Shown piece by piece: positions 6,941 to 14,901 of a stretch of DNA of 21,960 nt. Numbering within the stretch: position 1 is the stretch's first letter; each line of letters starts with the position of its first letter. A program made the translations under genes and the position numbers. This DNA comes from Chloroflexota bacterium. GTDB taxonomy: Bacteria; Chloroflexota; Anaerolineae; UBA7937. The DNA lies in the NCBI GenBank assembly GCA_003453555.1, contig DMLA01000108.1, positions 1 through 21,960 of the forward strand, in the 5' to 3' direction. The notes beneath the pieces are model-generated. The model was not told the origin of the DNA. It worked only from the letters and a program-made list of their open reading frames with translations, and searched no databases.

Positions 6941-8362
6941 ATGCAGAAAGCAACCTTGGGCGTGATCGTGGGCAACCGTGGTTTCTTCCCGGATCATCTT
7001 TGCGAGATGGGTCGTCAGACCATTCTGAAGGTGCTGGCAGCGGAAGGCGTTGACGTCATTGCCCTTACCCCGGAAGAGACTAAGTTCGGCAGCGTCGAGA
7101 GCCTGATCGACGCCGAGAAGTGCGCTGCACTCTTTAAGGAATACCGCGATGAGATTGACGGCGTACTGGTGACCCTGCCGAATTTCGGTGACGAGCGCGG
7201 TGTCGCCAACACCCTGCGTTGGGCCGATCTGAACGTGCCTGTGCTGGTACATGCCTTCCCCGATGATGCTACTAAGATGACTATCGAGAACCGACGGGAC
7301 TCCTTCTGTGGCAAGATGTCGGTTTGCAACAACCTAACGCAGTACGGCATCCCCTTCAGCCTCACCACATTGCACACCACCGATCCCGCCTCAAAGGAAT
7401 TCCGGGACGATCTTAGGTGGTTTGTGGGCGTGTGCCAGGTGGTGAAAGGGTTGCGCCATGCGCGCATCGGTGCCCTGGGAGCCCGGCCGGCAGCCTTCAA
7501 CACCGTGCGCTATAGTGAGAAATTGCTGGAGCGGACGGGCATCAGCCTGGAGACGCTGGACCTATCTGAGGCTTTTGGGCGGATGGAGCGCCTGGACGAT
7601 GATGCCGAAGCGGTGCGCGCTAAGCGCCAGGCCATAGAAGCCTACCTGCCGACTGGCGGCATCCCTGAGGTTGCCTTGAGCAAGATGGCCCAGTTCGGGG
7701 TGATGATCGATCAGTGGATGGAGGAGAACCGGTTGCAGGCCACCGCCATTCAATGTTGGACGTCGATGGAGGAATTCTTCGGCGTCGTGCCCTGCACGGT
7801 GATGAGCATGCTGAGTAACAACCTTTTGCCGAGTGCCTGCGAGACCGACGTGACGGGCGTGGTGGGCATGCTCGCCCTGCAACTGGCCTCTGGTAAGCCG
7901 AGTGCCCTAGTGGACTGGAACAACAACTATGGCGACGATCCCAATAAGGGGGTCATCTTCCATTGCAGCAACCTGCCCAAACATTTCTTCGCTGATGGCC
8001 CGGTGATGGGATACCAAAAGATCATCGCTGGGACGGTGGGCAAGGAAAACACCTACGGCACTGTGGAGGGCCGTCTGAAGGCTGGTCTTTTCACCTACTG
8101 TCGCGTTTCCACGGACGATGCCCAGGGCACCCTCTCCGCCTACGTGGGCGAAGGCGAGTTGACCGATGATCCTCTGCAGACCTTTGGAGGCTACGGCGTC
8201 GTGCACATCCCGAACTTTCAGGGACTTCTGCACTATGTCTGCGAAAACGGCTTTGAGCACCACGTGGCTATCAACCTATCTCAGACCGCCTCTGCCCTGA
8301 ACGAGGCATTGGGTAAGTATTTAGACTGGGACGTATACTATCACGGAGCGAACGACGTGTGA
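6941..8362 (+). CDS. L-fucose/L-arabinose isomerase-like protein (COG2407)
   Basis: Predicted cytoplasmic aldose-ketose isomerase, 473 residues, of the short fucose-isomerase-like group. Metal ligands by analogy with FucI are Glu301 in SACETDVTG, Asp325 in LVDWNNN and a late His (440 or 441) in FEHHVAI; all are visible. ATG 6941 is preferred over 6938 because GGAGG at 6931-6935 then has usable spacing (5 bases). The cluster encodes ribulokinase and ribulose-phosphate epimerase but no canonical araA, so this protein is the likely source of L-ribulose; L-fucose, D-arabinose or another aldose remains possible. Its stop overlaps the next gene's start by four bases. A decayed relative of its N-terminus sits at 17890-18106 on the opposite strand. 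Confidence 0.85.
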   Translation: MQKATLGVIVGNRGFFPDHLCEMGRQTILKVLAAEGVDVIALTPEETKFGSVESLIDAEKCAALFKEYRDEIDGVLVTLPNFGDERGVANTLRWADLNVPVLVHAFPDDATKMTIENRRDSFCGKMSVCNNLTQYGIPFSLTTLHTTDPASKEFRDDLRWFVGVCQVVKGLRHARIGALGARPAAFNTVRYSEKLLERTGISLETLDLSEAFGRMERLDDDAEAVRAKRQAIEAYLPTGGIPEVALSKMAQFGVMIDQWMEENRLQATAIQCWTSMEEFFGVVPCTVMSMLSNNLLPSACETDVTGVVGMLALQLASGKPSALVDWNNNYGDDPNKGVIFHCSNLPKHFFADGPVMGYQKIIAGTVGKENTYGTVEGRLKAGLFTYCRVSTDDAQGTLSAYVGEGELTDDPLQTFGGYGVVHIPNFQGLLHYVCENGFEHHVAINLSQTASALNEALGKYLDWDVYYHGANDV

Positions 8363-9306
8363 GTCCCGGATGGATACAGACAGTCTCTGGAGCCGTGGCA
8401 GTTGAGGCCCTTGGACTGATGCTGCCGCACGAGCATCTTTTCACCGATCTGCGGGGGCCGCTTGCCCCTGACTATGCCCGCGCCGATCCGGAGGCCGTGG
8501 CACGGGTGATGCAGCCCTACCTGGCAGCAGCCCACGCCGTTGGGGTTACGGCCCTCGTGGAATGCTCGACGGTCGGCGTAGGCCGAAACCTCGCTGTGCT
8601 CCGGCACTTAGCCGAGGTGACGCCGGTTCACCTTGTCGCGCCGACAGGCGTGTATCGCGAGGCTTTCACCCCGCTCTCCCTTCGAGAGATGAGTGCCCAG
8701 GAATTAGCCGAAGAATGGATCCGTGACCTGACCGGAGGCATCGAAGGTACAGAGGTTCGTGCTGGTTTCATCAAGATTGCCATGAGCGACGAGGGCCCGA
8801 CCGCTCTGGAAGTCCGGAACTTGAAGGCCGCTGCCTTGGCGAGCCGCCAAACAGGTGCGGCTGTGGCCAGCCACACCGTCGGCGGCGCGGTCGCCCGCTG
8901 CGAGATGGGGATTCTCGAGTCGGAGGGCCTCGACCTGGGACGCTTCATCTGGGCGCACGCCAACCTGGAGCCCGACCCGGCCGTCCATCTGGAAACGGCG
9001 CAGCGAGGAGCGTACGTGGCGTTCGATGCCGTCGGCGCGGCGTGGCAATCGCAGAGCACGCTGGTCGATTACACCCTTGTGCTCATCGAAGCTGGCTACG
9101 CTGAGAAGATCCTGCTCTCGCACGATGCGGGCTGGTACGACCCCTCCCGGCCCGACGGCCGGCCAGAGGGCGGGATACTGGGCTATACTGCCCTGGTGGA
9201 GGAATTCATTCCTGCCCTGCGTGCCCGGGGCGTGACCGACGATCTAGTACGTCTCATCACTGTGACCAATCCTGCCCGTGCGTTTGCGTTCGCGGATGAC
9301 CATTGA
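8359..9306 (+). CDS. Phosphotriesterase-family (COG1735) metal hydrolase, possible sugar lactonase
   Basis: Amidohydrolase-superfamily TIM-barrel enzyme with a two-metal centre. All ligands are visible: H24-x-H26 in LPHEHLF, probable carbamylated Lys139 in GFIKIAMSD, His172 in ASHTVGG, His200 in WAHANL and Asp256 in LSHDAGWYD. The length, 315 residues, is usual. The GTG start overlaps the isomerase stop as GTGA (8359-8362), so translation is probably coupled. Characterised COG1735 members include organophosphate hydrolases, acyl-homoserine lactonases and enzymes hydrolysing phosphorylated sugar lactones. In this setting a lactonase acting on a galactono-, arabino- or related lactone is the most sensible guess, but no residue seen here fixes the substrate. 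Confidence 0.88.
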   Translation: MSPGWIQTVSGAVAVEALGLMLPHEHLFTDLRGPLAPDYARADPEAVARVMQPYLAAAHAVGVTALVECSTVGVGRNLAVLRHLAEVTPVHLVAPTGVYREAFTPLSLREMSAQELAEEWIRDLTGGIEGTEVRAGFIKIAMSDEGPTALEVRNLKAAALASRQTGAAVASHTVGGAVARCEMGILESEGLDLGRFIWAHANLEPDPAVHLETAQRGAYVAFDAVGAAWQSQSTLVDYTLVLIEAGYAEKILLSHDAGWYDPSRPDGRPEGGILGYTALVEEFIPALRARGVTDDLVRLITVTNPARAFAFADDH

Positions 9307-9313
9307 TCGCTCA

Positions 9314-9337
9314 TCGGTTTGGTGTTTCATAAACCGA
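9314..9337 (+). promoter_or_regulatory. Inverted repeat between hydrolase and flavoprotein genes
   Basis: TCGGTTT (9314-9320) and AAACCGA (9331-9337) are perfect 7-bp complements around a 10-base loop, starting eight bases after the hydrolase stop codon. A short A-run follows instead of a U-tract, so it is not a standard terminator. It could be an mRNA processing or stability element or an operator. The flavoprotein's ribosome site (AGGA, 9341-9344) lies just after it, so the folded form could limit ribosome access. Confidence 0.45.
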
Positions 9338-9353
9338 AAAAGGATAGAGTGAA

Positions 9354-9911
9354 ATGAACGTGATGGTGATCAGTTCAAGTCCAAACAAGGATGGCCTGAC
9401 AGCCGCTTGTGCAGCTGCCGCAGTGGAGGGTGTACTCCTGGCAGGCGGGCACACCGAAGAAGTTCGGCTCAATGAGTTGCAGATCGGGCTGTGCCAGGCA
9501 TGCGGTGATGGCTGGGGCGCGTGTCTAAAAGATCACGAGTGCCAAGTGAAAGATGGCTTCCAGTCACTGCATGCGCGCGTACGCCTGGCCGACGCGTACG
9601 TGCTCGTGACGCCTGTATACTGGGGTGAGATGAGCGAATCGGCTAAGGTGTTCATGGATCGGTTGCGCCGCTGTGAGGCAACGCGCGGCGGTGAGAGCAG
9701 CCTGTTCGACAAGCCAGTGATTGCTGTAGCAGCAGCAGGTGACAGCGGCAGGGGCATGATCACCTGCCTGTCAAGCATGGAGCGTTGGATCCAGCACGTC
9801 CAGGCACGAGTGTTTGATCTCCTTCCAGTCAACCGCTGGAGTAGAGAGTACAAACTTGTAGCGATCCGAGCAGCAGCGCAGGCCATGGTCCGAGAAGCGA
9901 TGGAGAAATGA
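9354..9911 (+). CDS. Flavodoxin-fold NAD(P)H-dependent FMN reductase-like protein
   Basis: Small cytoplasmic flavoprotein of 185 residues in the NADPH-dependent FMN reductase / multimeric flavodoxin (COG0655-like) group. The N-terminus MNVMVISSSPNKDGLT is the FMN phosphate-binding loop, and TPVYWGEMSESAKVFMDRL is the second flavin-binding segment. Four cysteines (47, 50, 57, 63; C-x2-C-x6-C-x5-C) resemble, but do not exactly match, the Fe-S flavoprotein spacing C-x2-C-x2-C-x4-7-C, so an Fe-S cluster is possible but unproven. The reaction is unknown. Placed between a lactonase-like hydrolase and a galactosidase, it may perform a sugar or lactone redox step or serve as an electron carrier. Its TGA overlaps an ATG (9908) that is the upstream alternative start of the next gene. 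Confidence 0.82.
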   Translation: MNVMVISSSPNKDGLTAACAAAAVEGVLLAGGHTEEVRLNELQIGLCQACGDGWGACLKDHECQVKDGFQSLHARVRLADAYVLVTPVYWGEMSESAKVFMDRLRRCEATRGGESSLFDKPVIAVAAAGDSGRGMITCLSSMERWIQHVQARVFDLLPVNRWSREYKLVAIRAAAQAMVREAMEK

Positions 9912-9940
9912 TAAGACACAGTAGTAGCAAGAAGGACTCC

Positions 9941-11926
9941 ATGTTTTATTTCGGCGTTGACTACTATCCCGAACACTGGCCCGAAGAGCGTTGGCCGGAC
10001 GATGCGCGGTTGATGGCTGAGGCGGGCTTCAACGTGGTACGCCTTGCGGAGTTTGCCTGGAGCAAGGTGGAGCCAAGAGAGGGGGGCTATGAGTTCTCCT
10101 GGCTTGACAAGGCCATCGACATCCTGGGGCAGCAAGGCATGAAGATCGTCCTGGGAACCCTTACTGCCTCTCCACCACCTTGGCTGATGTCTGCCCACCC
10201 CGACACCTTTCGCGTCCGCGCGGATGGGGTGCGGGTGACCTTCGGCAATCGCCGCGAATACTGTCTGAACAACCCGGTCTATCACGACTATACTCGGCGG
10301 ATCGTGACCCAGATGGCCAAGCACTACGGGGACCATCCGACGGTCATTGGCTGGCAGATAGACAACGAGTTCGGCGACCGCTGCTACTGTCCCGTCTGCG
10401 CCCGTGCTTTTCAAAACTGGCTGCACCGTCGCTATGGATCTCTTGACACTCTCAACCAAAAGTGGGGTACAGTTTTCTGGAGTCACACCTATACAGATTG
10501 GAGCGAAATTCCTCTACCGCTTACGACCGGCGGCTCGCCCAACCCCGGCCTCGCCCTTGATTTCTTCCGCTTCTCGGCGGACTCGTACGTGGCATATCAA
10601 CAGATGCAGATGGACATCCTGCGCGAGAAGTGCCCCAAGCATTTCATCACCCATAACTTCATGGGATTCATGTATGATGGCCTGAACTATCATGCTTTAG
10701 CCGAGCCTCTAGATTTCGTCTCCTGGGATAACTATCCCCTCATGATGAACGCCGACGCGGCTAGGATGGCTATAGCACACGACACCATGCGTGGTTTGAA
10801 AAGAAGCGGTTTCTGGGTCATGGAAGAGCAGAGTGGTCCTCATGGTTGGGAAAATGTGGGACCCACACCTCGTCCAGGAGAGCTCCGACTGTGGGTCTAT
10901 CAAGCCATCTCCCATGGCGCGGAGGGGATCGTCTTCTTCCGTTGGCGCACCTCTCGTTTCGGCACGGAGCAGTATTGGCATGGAATCCTGGATCACGATG
11001 GAATACCTCGTCGCCGCTATCAGGAGGTCAAGCGGATTGGCGAGGAGTTGAAACGAATACGAAACATGATAGCAGGTTCAAGGTGCAGAGCCGAAGTAGC
11101 CATGCTCCTCTCCTATGATGACCGCTTCGCCTTTCAGATTCAATCTAACAACTCACGATTCAGTTACTCTGATCATTTCCAACTGTACTATGAAGCCCTC
11201 CATAGGCTAAACGTGCCAGTGGACATCGTTTCGCCCCGAGGGGATCTCTCTGACTACAAACTGGTCATCGCTCCCACCCTGCACATCACCTCCGAAGAGA
11301 TCGTCTCCAACCTGCAACGGTACGTAGAACAGGGGGGGGTATTAGTTATTACCTTTCGCTCCGGAGTCAAGGATGAGGCTAATGCTGTGGTCAATCTGCC
11401 TCTACCGGGGCTTCTAGCCGATCTTTCCGGCATCGAAGTTGTGGAGTATGATTCCCTGCTCGCCGATGGGCGCAACGGCTTAGAATTCGTTATCCCTCGG
11501 TTATCAACTATGGTCCGGAAGACATCATGTGAGGTTTGGTGCGACATCATCGAGCCTAAAGGGGCAGAAGTGGTAGCCCGCTACACCGAGGACTACTACG
11601 CGGGGCGGGCAGCGGTGACGCAGAACAACTATGGCCTGGGGGAGACCATCTACGTAGGAACCATCGGTGATGTGGCCTTCTACCATGCTCTCATGAGATG
11701 GTTGTTAGAGAAAGCCGGCGTAGAGCCTCTGCTTGCTACCTCGCGCGCAGTGGAGGTTACAGCCAAGGAGAGGGATGGGCGAGCATTGCTATTCCTCCTA
11801 AACCACGCCTCCCAGGACGAAGAGGTGGAACTTGAAAAGAGGTACAGGGATCTGCTGACCGACAAAGCGGTGGAAGGTGAGACCACCATCCCTGGCAAGG
11901 GGGTGCTCATCCTAACCCAGGAGTGA
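9941..11926 (+). CDS. Beta-galactosidase, glycoside hydrolase family 42
   Basis: Intracellular retaining exo-beta-galactosidase; some family members also release alpha-L-arabinopyranose. There is no signal peptide. The start FGVDYYPEHWPEERW is the GH42 signature. The acid/base is Glu143 in QIDNEFG and the nucleophile Glu295 in WVMEEQSG. The zinc cysteines of the family are present: Cys108 and the C-x-C-x2-C at 148/150/153. The barrel is followed by the trimerisation domain and a small C-terminal beta domain, 661 residues in all. An in-frame ATG at 9908 overlaps the previous stop (ATGA), but 9941 is preferred because GAAGGA precedes it and homologues begin at this point. It probably hydrolyses oligosaccharides delivered by the importer, yielding galactose and/or arabinose. 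Confidence 0.92.
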   Translation: MFYFGVDYYPEHWPEERWPDDARLMAEAGFNVVRLAEFAWSKVEPREGGYEFSWLDKAIDILGQQGMKIVLGTLTASPPPWLMSAHPDTFRVRADGVRVTFGNRREYCLNNPVYHDYTRRIVTQMAKHYGDHPTVIGWQIDNEFGDRCYCPVCARAFQNWLHRRYGSLDTLNQKWGTVFWSHTYTDWSEIPLPLTTGGSPNPGLALDFFRFSADSYVAYQQMQMDILREKCPKHFITHNFMGFMYDGLNYHALAEPLDFVSWDNYPLMMNADAARMAIAHDTMRGLKRSGFWVMEEQSGPHGWENVGPTPRPGELRLWVYQAISHGAEGIVFFRWRTSRFGTEQYWHGILDHDGIPRRRYQEVKRIGEELKRIRNMIAGSRCRAEVAMLLSYDDRFAFQIQSNNSRFSYSDHFQLYYEALHRLNVPVDIVSPRGDLSDYKLVIAPTLHITSEEIVSNLQRYVEQGGVLVITFRSGVKDEANAVVNLPLPGLLADLSGIEVVEYDSLLADGRNGLEFVIPRLSTMVRKTSCEVWCDIIEPKGAEVVARYTEDYYAGRAAVTQNNYGLGETIYVGTIGDVAFYHALMRWLLEKAGVEPLLATSRAVEVTAKERDGRALLFLLNHASQDEEVELEKRYRDLLTDKAVEGETTIPGKGVLILTQE

Positions 11927-11930
11927 GAGA

Positions 11931-13022
11931 ATGGATGAACTTGCAGAGAAAGAAGAGAGGGTAAAACTCCTATTAGAGGAGAAGGGGTTGGATGCCCTTC
12001 TCCTCTCTCGCATCAGCAACTTTGCTTGGTACACTGGGGGGAAAAGCAACTATGTGAATGTGGCTGCCGAGTTTGGGGCTGCCTCCCTTTTGATTACGGC
12101 TAAGGGTAAATACCTCATCACCAACAACATCGAGGCTCCCCGACTGGAGAGGGAGGAGGAGCTGAGAGAGCAGGGCTACCAGTTCGTGGTGACCCCTTGG
12201 CATGAGACCCAGCAGGCTGTAACCCAACTGACCACGGGGTTGAAACTGGGGGCTGATGGGCCTTACCCAGGGGCCTTGGATCTGACCTCCGAGGTGGCCC
12301 GACTACGTCATCGGTTGATCCCCGCTGAAATAGAGCGCTTCCGCAGGCTGGGGCAATGGAGCGGTGAGGCCATCCAGGTCGCAGCGCGGAGAATCAGACC
12401 AGGCTTCAGCGAGCACCAGATAGCAGCCTTGCTCGCTCAGGAGGTCATCTCCCGAGGCGTATTGCCCATCGTCAATTTGGTGGCCACCGACCAGCGGATC
12501 TTCGACTTTCGTCACCCCCTACCCACGAACAAGAAGTTAGAGCGCTATGCCATGTTGGTCCTCTGCGGCCGCAAATGGGGTTTGGTGGCCTCGGTGACGC
12601 GGCTCGTTCACTTCGGCCCCCTTCCTGATGAAGTGAGGAGGAAACAAGAAGCGGTAGCCCAGGTGGATGCTACATTCATCGCTGCCAGCAGGCCAGGAGC
12701 AAGGATCTCCGATATCTTCAAGAAAGCGGTAGAGACCTACAGACAGGTAGGCTATCCCGATGAATGGAAGTTGCATCACCAAGGGGGGCTGGCTGGCTAC
12801 GAGCCCCGAGAGTATATAGCAACCCCTACCTCCCGTCAGGTGGTGAGGCCCCGTCAAGCCTTCGCTTGGAACCCTTCTATCACTGGGACCAAATCGGAGG
12901 ATACCATAATCGTCAATGAGAAAGGCTACGAGATTATCACCGCAGTGGAAGGTTGGCCGCAGATCCCTGTCCAAGTGGAGGGGCAACTCATCGAGCGGCC
13001 AGCGATCCTAGAAGTCTCATGA
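11931..13022 (+). CDS. M24 (pita-bread fold) family protein with degenerate metal site
   Basis: 363 residues with the creatinase-like N-terminal domain (KGLDALLLSRISNFAWYTGG) and an M24 C-terminal domain. Annotation pipelines would call it Xaa-Pro aminopeptidase, but most catalytic metal ligands are missing by eye: the first Asp is replaced in MLVLCGRKWG (Leu211/Cys212), the S-D-I-T-R Asp is Ser221 in VASVTR, and the E-P-G Glu is Asn314 in AWNPSI. His282/His283 and the final Glu in KSEDT remain. Creatinase shows that this fold can work without metal, so a non-peptidase hydrolase is plausible, perhaps on a sugar-derived amide or ester. It begins four bases after the galactosidase stop, with AGGAG 8 bases before its ATG, and its TGA overlaps a tiny ORF. 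Confidence 0.8.
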   Translation: MDELAEKEERVKLLLEEKGLDALLLSRISNFAWYTGGKSNYVNVAAEFGAASLLITAKGKYLITNNIEAPRLEREEELREQGYQFVVTPWHETQQAVTQLTTGLKLGADGPYPGALDLTSEVARLRHRLIPAEIERFRRLGQWSGEAIQVAARRIRPGFSEHQIAALLAQEVISRGVLPIVNLVATDQRIFDFRHPLPTNKKLERYAMLVLCGRKWGLVASVTRLVHFGPLPDEVRRKQEAVAQVDATFIAASRPGARISDIFKKAVETYRQVGYPDEWKLHHQGGLAGYEPREYIATPTSRQVVRPRQAFAWNPSITGTKSEDTIIVNEKGYEIITAVEGWPQIPVQVEGQLIERPAILEVS

Positions 13023-13099
13023 AAGGCACACCTACCCTTGTTAAGAAGACCGATTTGTTAGATAATGAAGACGGGATCCCATACAGAGAGGGGGGATGA
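13019..13099 (+). CDS. Tiny overlapping ORF A (26 aa), unrecognised
   Basis: ATG 13019 overlaps the M24 gene's stop as ATGA, and its own TGA overlaps the ATG of the next small ORF, again as ATGA. The product starts MKGTPTLVKKTDLL and is not recognised. The end is a run of six G (13090-13095) that fits a -1 slippery heptamer, G GGG GGA. It may be a real micro-ORF, the first half of a frameshifted 59-residue protein, or the degraded tail of a lost gene. Confidence 0.3.
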   Translation: MKGTPTLVKKTDLLDNEDGIPYREGG

Positions 13100-13197
13100 A
13101 AGCCGGGGTGGAGTGTGAGGAAGTTGCCGCTGAGTTGGGGATCAAGGCCGGCGATGTGGTCCTAGTTGAAGCCACAAGAGACCTGATCTACCGATAG
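13096..13197 (+). CDS. Tiny ORF B (33 aa), unrecognised fragment or small protein
   Basis: It encodes 33 residues with the plausible globular motif ECEEVAAELGIKAGDVVLVE, resembling the G-I-K-x-G-D-V-V hairpins of AbrB-like or enzyme C-terminal domains, without a confident match. The ATG lies inside the G-rich run 13090-13095, which could act as a ribosome site only poorly; coupling to ORF A through ATGA is more likely. It ends 11 bases before the ribulokinase start. A remnant of a larger gene is as likely as an independent small gene. Confidence 0.35.
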   Translation: MKAGVECEEVAAELGIKAGDVVLVEATRDLIYR

Positions 13198-13208
13198 AGG
13201 AGAGAAGC

Positions 13209-14894
13209 ATGGGAAGCAAGAAATACTCCATAGGGATCGATTTCGGCACCGAATCGGGCCGCACTGTGTTAGTCGATGTGGCCACGGGTGAGGAGGTGGC
13301 CACATCAGTATATGAGTACAAGGACGGAGTAATTGACGAACTACTGCCCCATACGAACATCAAACTGGACCCCGATTTCGCCTTACAGAACCCAGCAGAT
13401 TACATCGAGACCATAAAGGTCACCATCCCCGCCGTCCTAAGGGAGAGCGGCGTCGACCCTGAAGATGTCATCGGCTTAGGAACGGATTTCACCGCTTGCA
13501 CGATGATGCCCATCGACAAGGAGGGCACCCCCCTTTGCATGAAGGAGGAATGGCGAAATAACCCCCATGCCTGGGTCAAAATCTGGAAGCACCACGCTGC
13601 CCAGCCAGAGGCCAATAGACTCAACGAGATCGCGCGTCAAAGAGGCGAGGAGTTCCTATCCCGCTACGGGGGCAAGATCTCCTCAGAGTGGCTCTTCCCC
13701 AAGATCTGGCAGATTTTGGATGAGGCTCCCGAGATCTACGAGGCCTCGGATCGCTTTATAGAGGGAGCCGATTGGATCGTGCTCCAACTTGTGGGCCAGG
13801 AGAAGCGTAACCTGTGCACCGCCGGTTACAAGGCCATCTGGGAGAAGAGCACCGGTTACCCTTCGGACGACTTCTTCGCCGCTCTCGACCCCCGGCTGCG
13901 CCACGTGGTTGACGACAAGCTCTCGAGGGAGATCTATCCCCTAGGCGAGCGGGCCGGCGGGCTGACCCGGCAAATGGCCGAGTGGACTGGTCTCCGCGAA
14001 GCGACAGCCGTGTCGATCGGCAATGTAGACGCTCACGTATCAGTGCCCGCTTGCACAGTGACAACCCCGGGTCGCATGGTGATGATCATGGGTACCTCTA
14101 TCTGCCACATGGTGTTAGGTAACGAAAAGAAGATCGTAGAGGGGATGTGCGGTGTAGTAGAGGATGGCATCATCCCCGGCTACTTCGGCTTCGAGGCAGG
14201 GCAGTCCTGTGTGGGGGATCACTTCGCTTGGTTGGTGGAGCGCGCCACCCCGCCGGAATACCATGAGGAGGCTAAGAAACGCGGCTGGGACCTGCACCAG
14301 CTCTTGGAGGAGAGAGCGACCAAGTTGAAGCCAGGCGAGAGCGGACTCTTGGCCCTCGACTGGTGGAACGGGAATCGCTCCATCTTGGTAGATGTCGATC
14401 TCACAGGGATGCTTCTGGGAGCCACCTTAGCCACCAGGGCTGAGGAGATCTACCGCGCCCTCATCGAAGCTACTGCCTATGGTACGCGTATTATCATCGA
14501 AACCTTCGAAAAGAGCGGTGTGGCGGTGGATGAACTAGTTGCTTGCGGAGGCTTGCCGGAGAAAAACAAACTCTTAATGCAGATCTACTCTGACGTCACC
14601 GGGCGCGAGATCAGGGTTGCGGCCTCTTCCCAGACCCCGGCTCTCGGCTCAGCGATGCACGGCGCGGTAGCAGCAGGAAAAGATGCGGGTGGGTACGAGA
14701 GCGTCTTCGAGGCCGCCAAACAGATGGCTCATCTAAAGGCCGAAATCTATCGCCCAATCCCAGAACACCAGGCGGTATACGAACGACTCTACAGGGAGTA
14801 CCTCCGGCTACACGATTACTTCGGCCGGGGCGAGAACGACGTAATGAAGGTGCTCAAGCGGGTAAAGGTCGAAGCCCTTAGGGGTAAAAGGTGA
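13209..14894 (+). CDS. araB: L-ribulokinase
   Basis: FGGY-family kinase that phosphorylates L-ribulose to L-ribulose 5-phosphate. The N-terminal ATPase signature reads SIGIDFGTESGRTVLVD. GLGTDFTACTMMP, GNVDAHVSVPA, MVMIMGTSICHM and ACGGLPEKNKLLMQIYSD are blocks specific to AraB among FGGY kinases. The length, 561 residues, is right for AraB and longer than xylulokinase or glycerol kinase. AGGAG (13198-13202) sits 6 bases before the ATG. The epimerase gene follows after 7 bases. AraB enzymes are known to accept other 2-ketopentoses, so the real substrate depends on the isomerase upstream. Confidence 0.93.
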   Translation: MGSKKYSIGIDFGTESGRTVLVDVATGEEVATSVYEYKDGVIDELLPHTNIKLDPDFALQNPADYIETIKVTIPAVLRESGVDPEDVIGLGTDFTACTMMPIDKEGTPLCMKEEWRNNPHAWVKIWKHHAAQPEANRLNEIARQRGEEFLSRYGGKISSEWLFPKIWQILDEAPEIYEASDRFIEGADWIVLQLVGQEKRNLCTAGYKAIWEKSTGYPSDDFFAALDPRLRHVVDDKLSREIYPLGERAGGLTRQMAEWTGLREATAVSIGNVDAHVSVPACTVTTPGRMVMIMGTSICHMVLGNEKKIVEGMCGVVEDGIIPGYFGFEAGQSCVGDHFAWLVERATPPEYHEEAKKRGWDLHQLLEERATKLKPGESGLLALDWWNGNRSILVDVDLTGMLLGATLATRAEEIYRALIEATAYGTRIIIETFEKSGVAVDELVACGGLPEKNKLLMQIYSDVTGREIRVAASSQTPALGSAMHGAVAAGKDAGGYESVFEAAKQMAHLKAEIYRPIPEHQAVYERLYREYLRLHDYFGRGENDVMKVLKRVKVEALRGKR

Positions 14895-14901
14895 GGAGAC
14901 G

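Noticed and set aside
9533..10486. 317-codon minus-strand open frame
   Set aside because: It runs antisense across the flavoprotein and galactosidase genes, both of which have clear catalytic motifs; its translation has no domain-like features.
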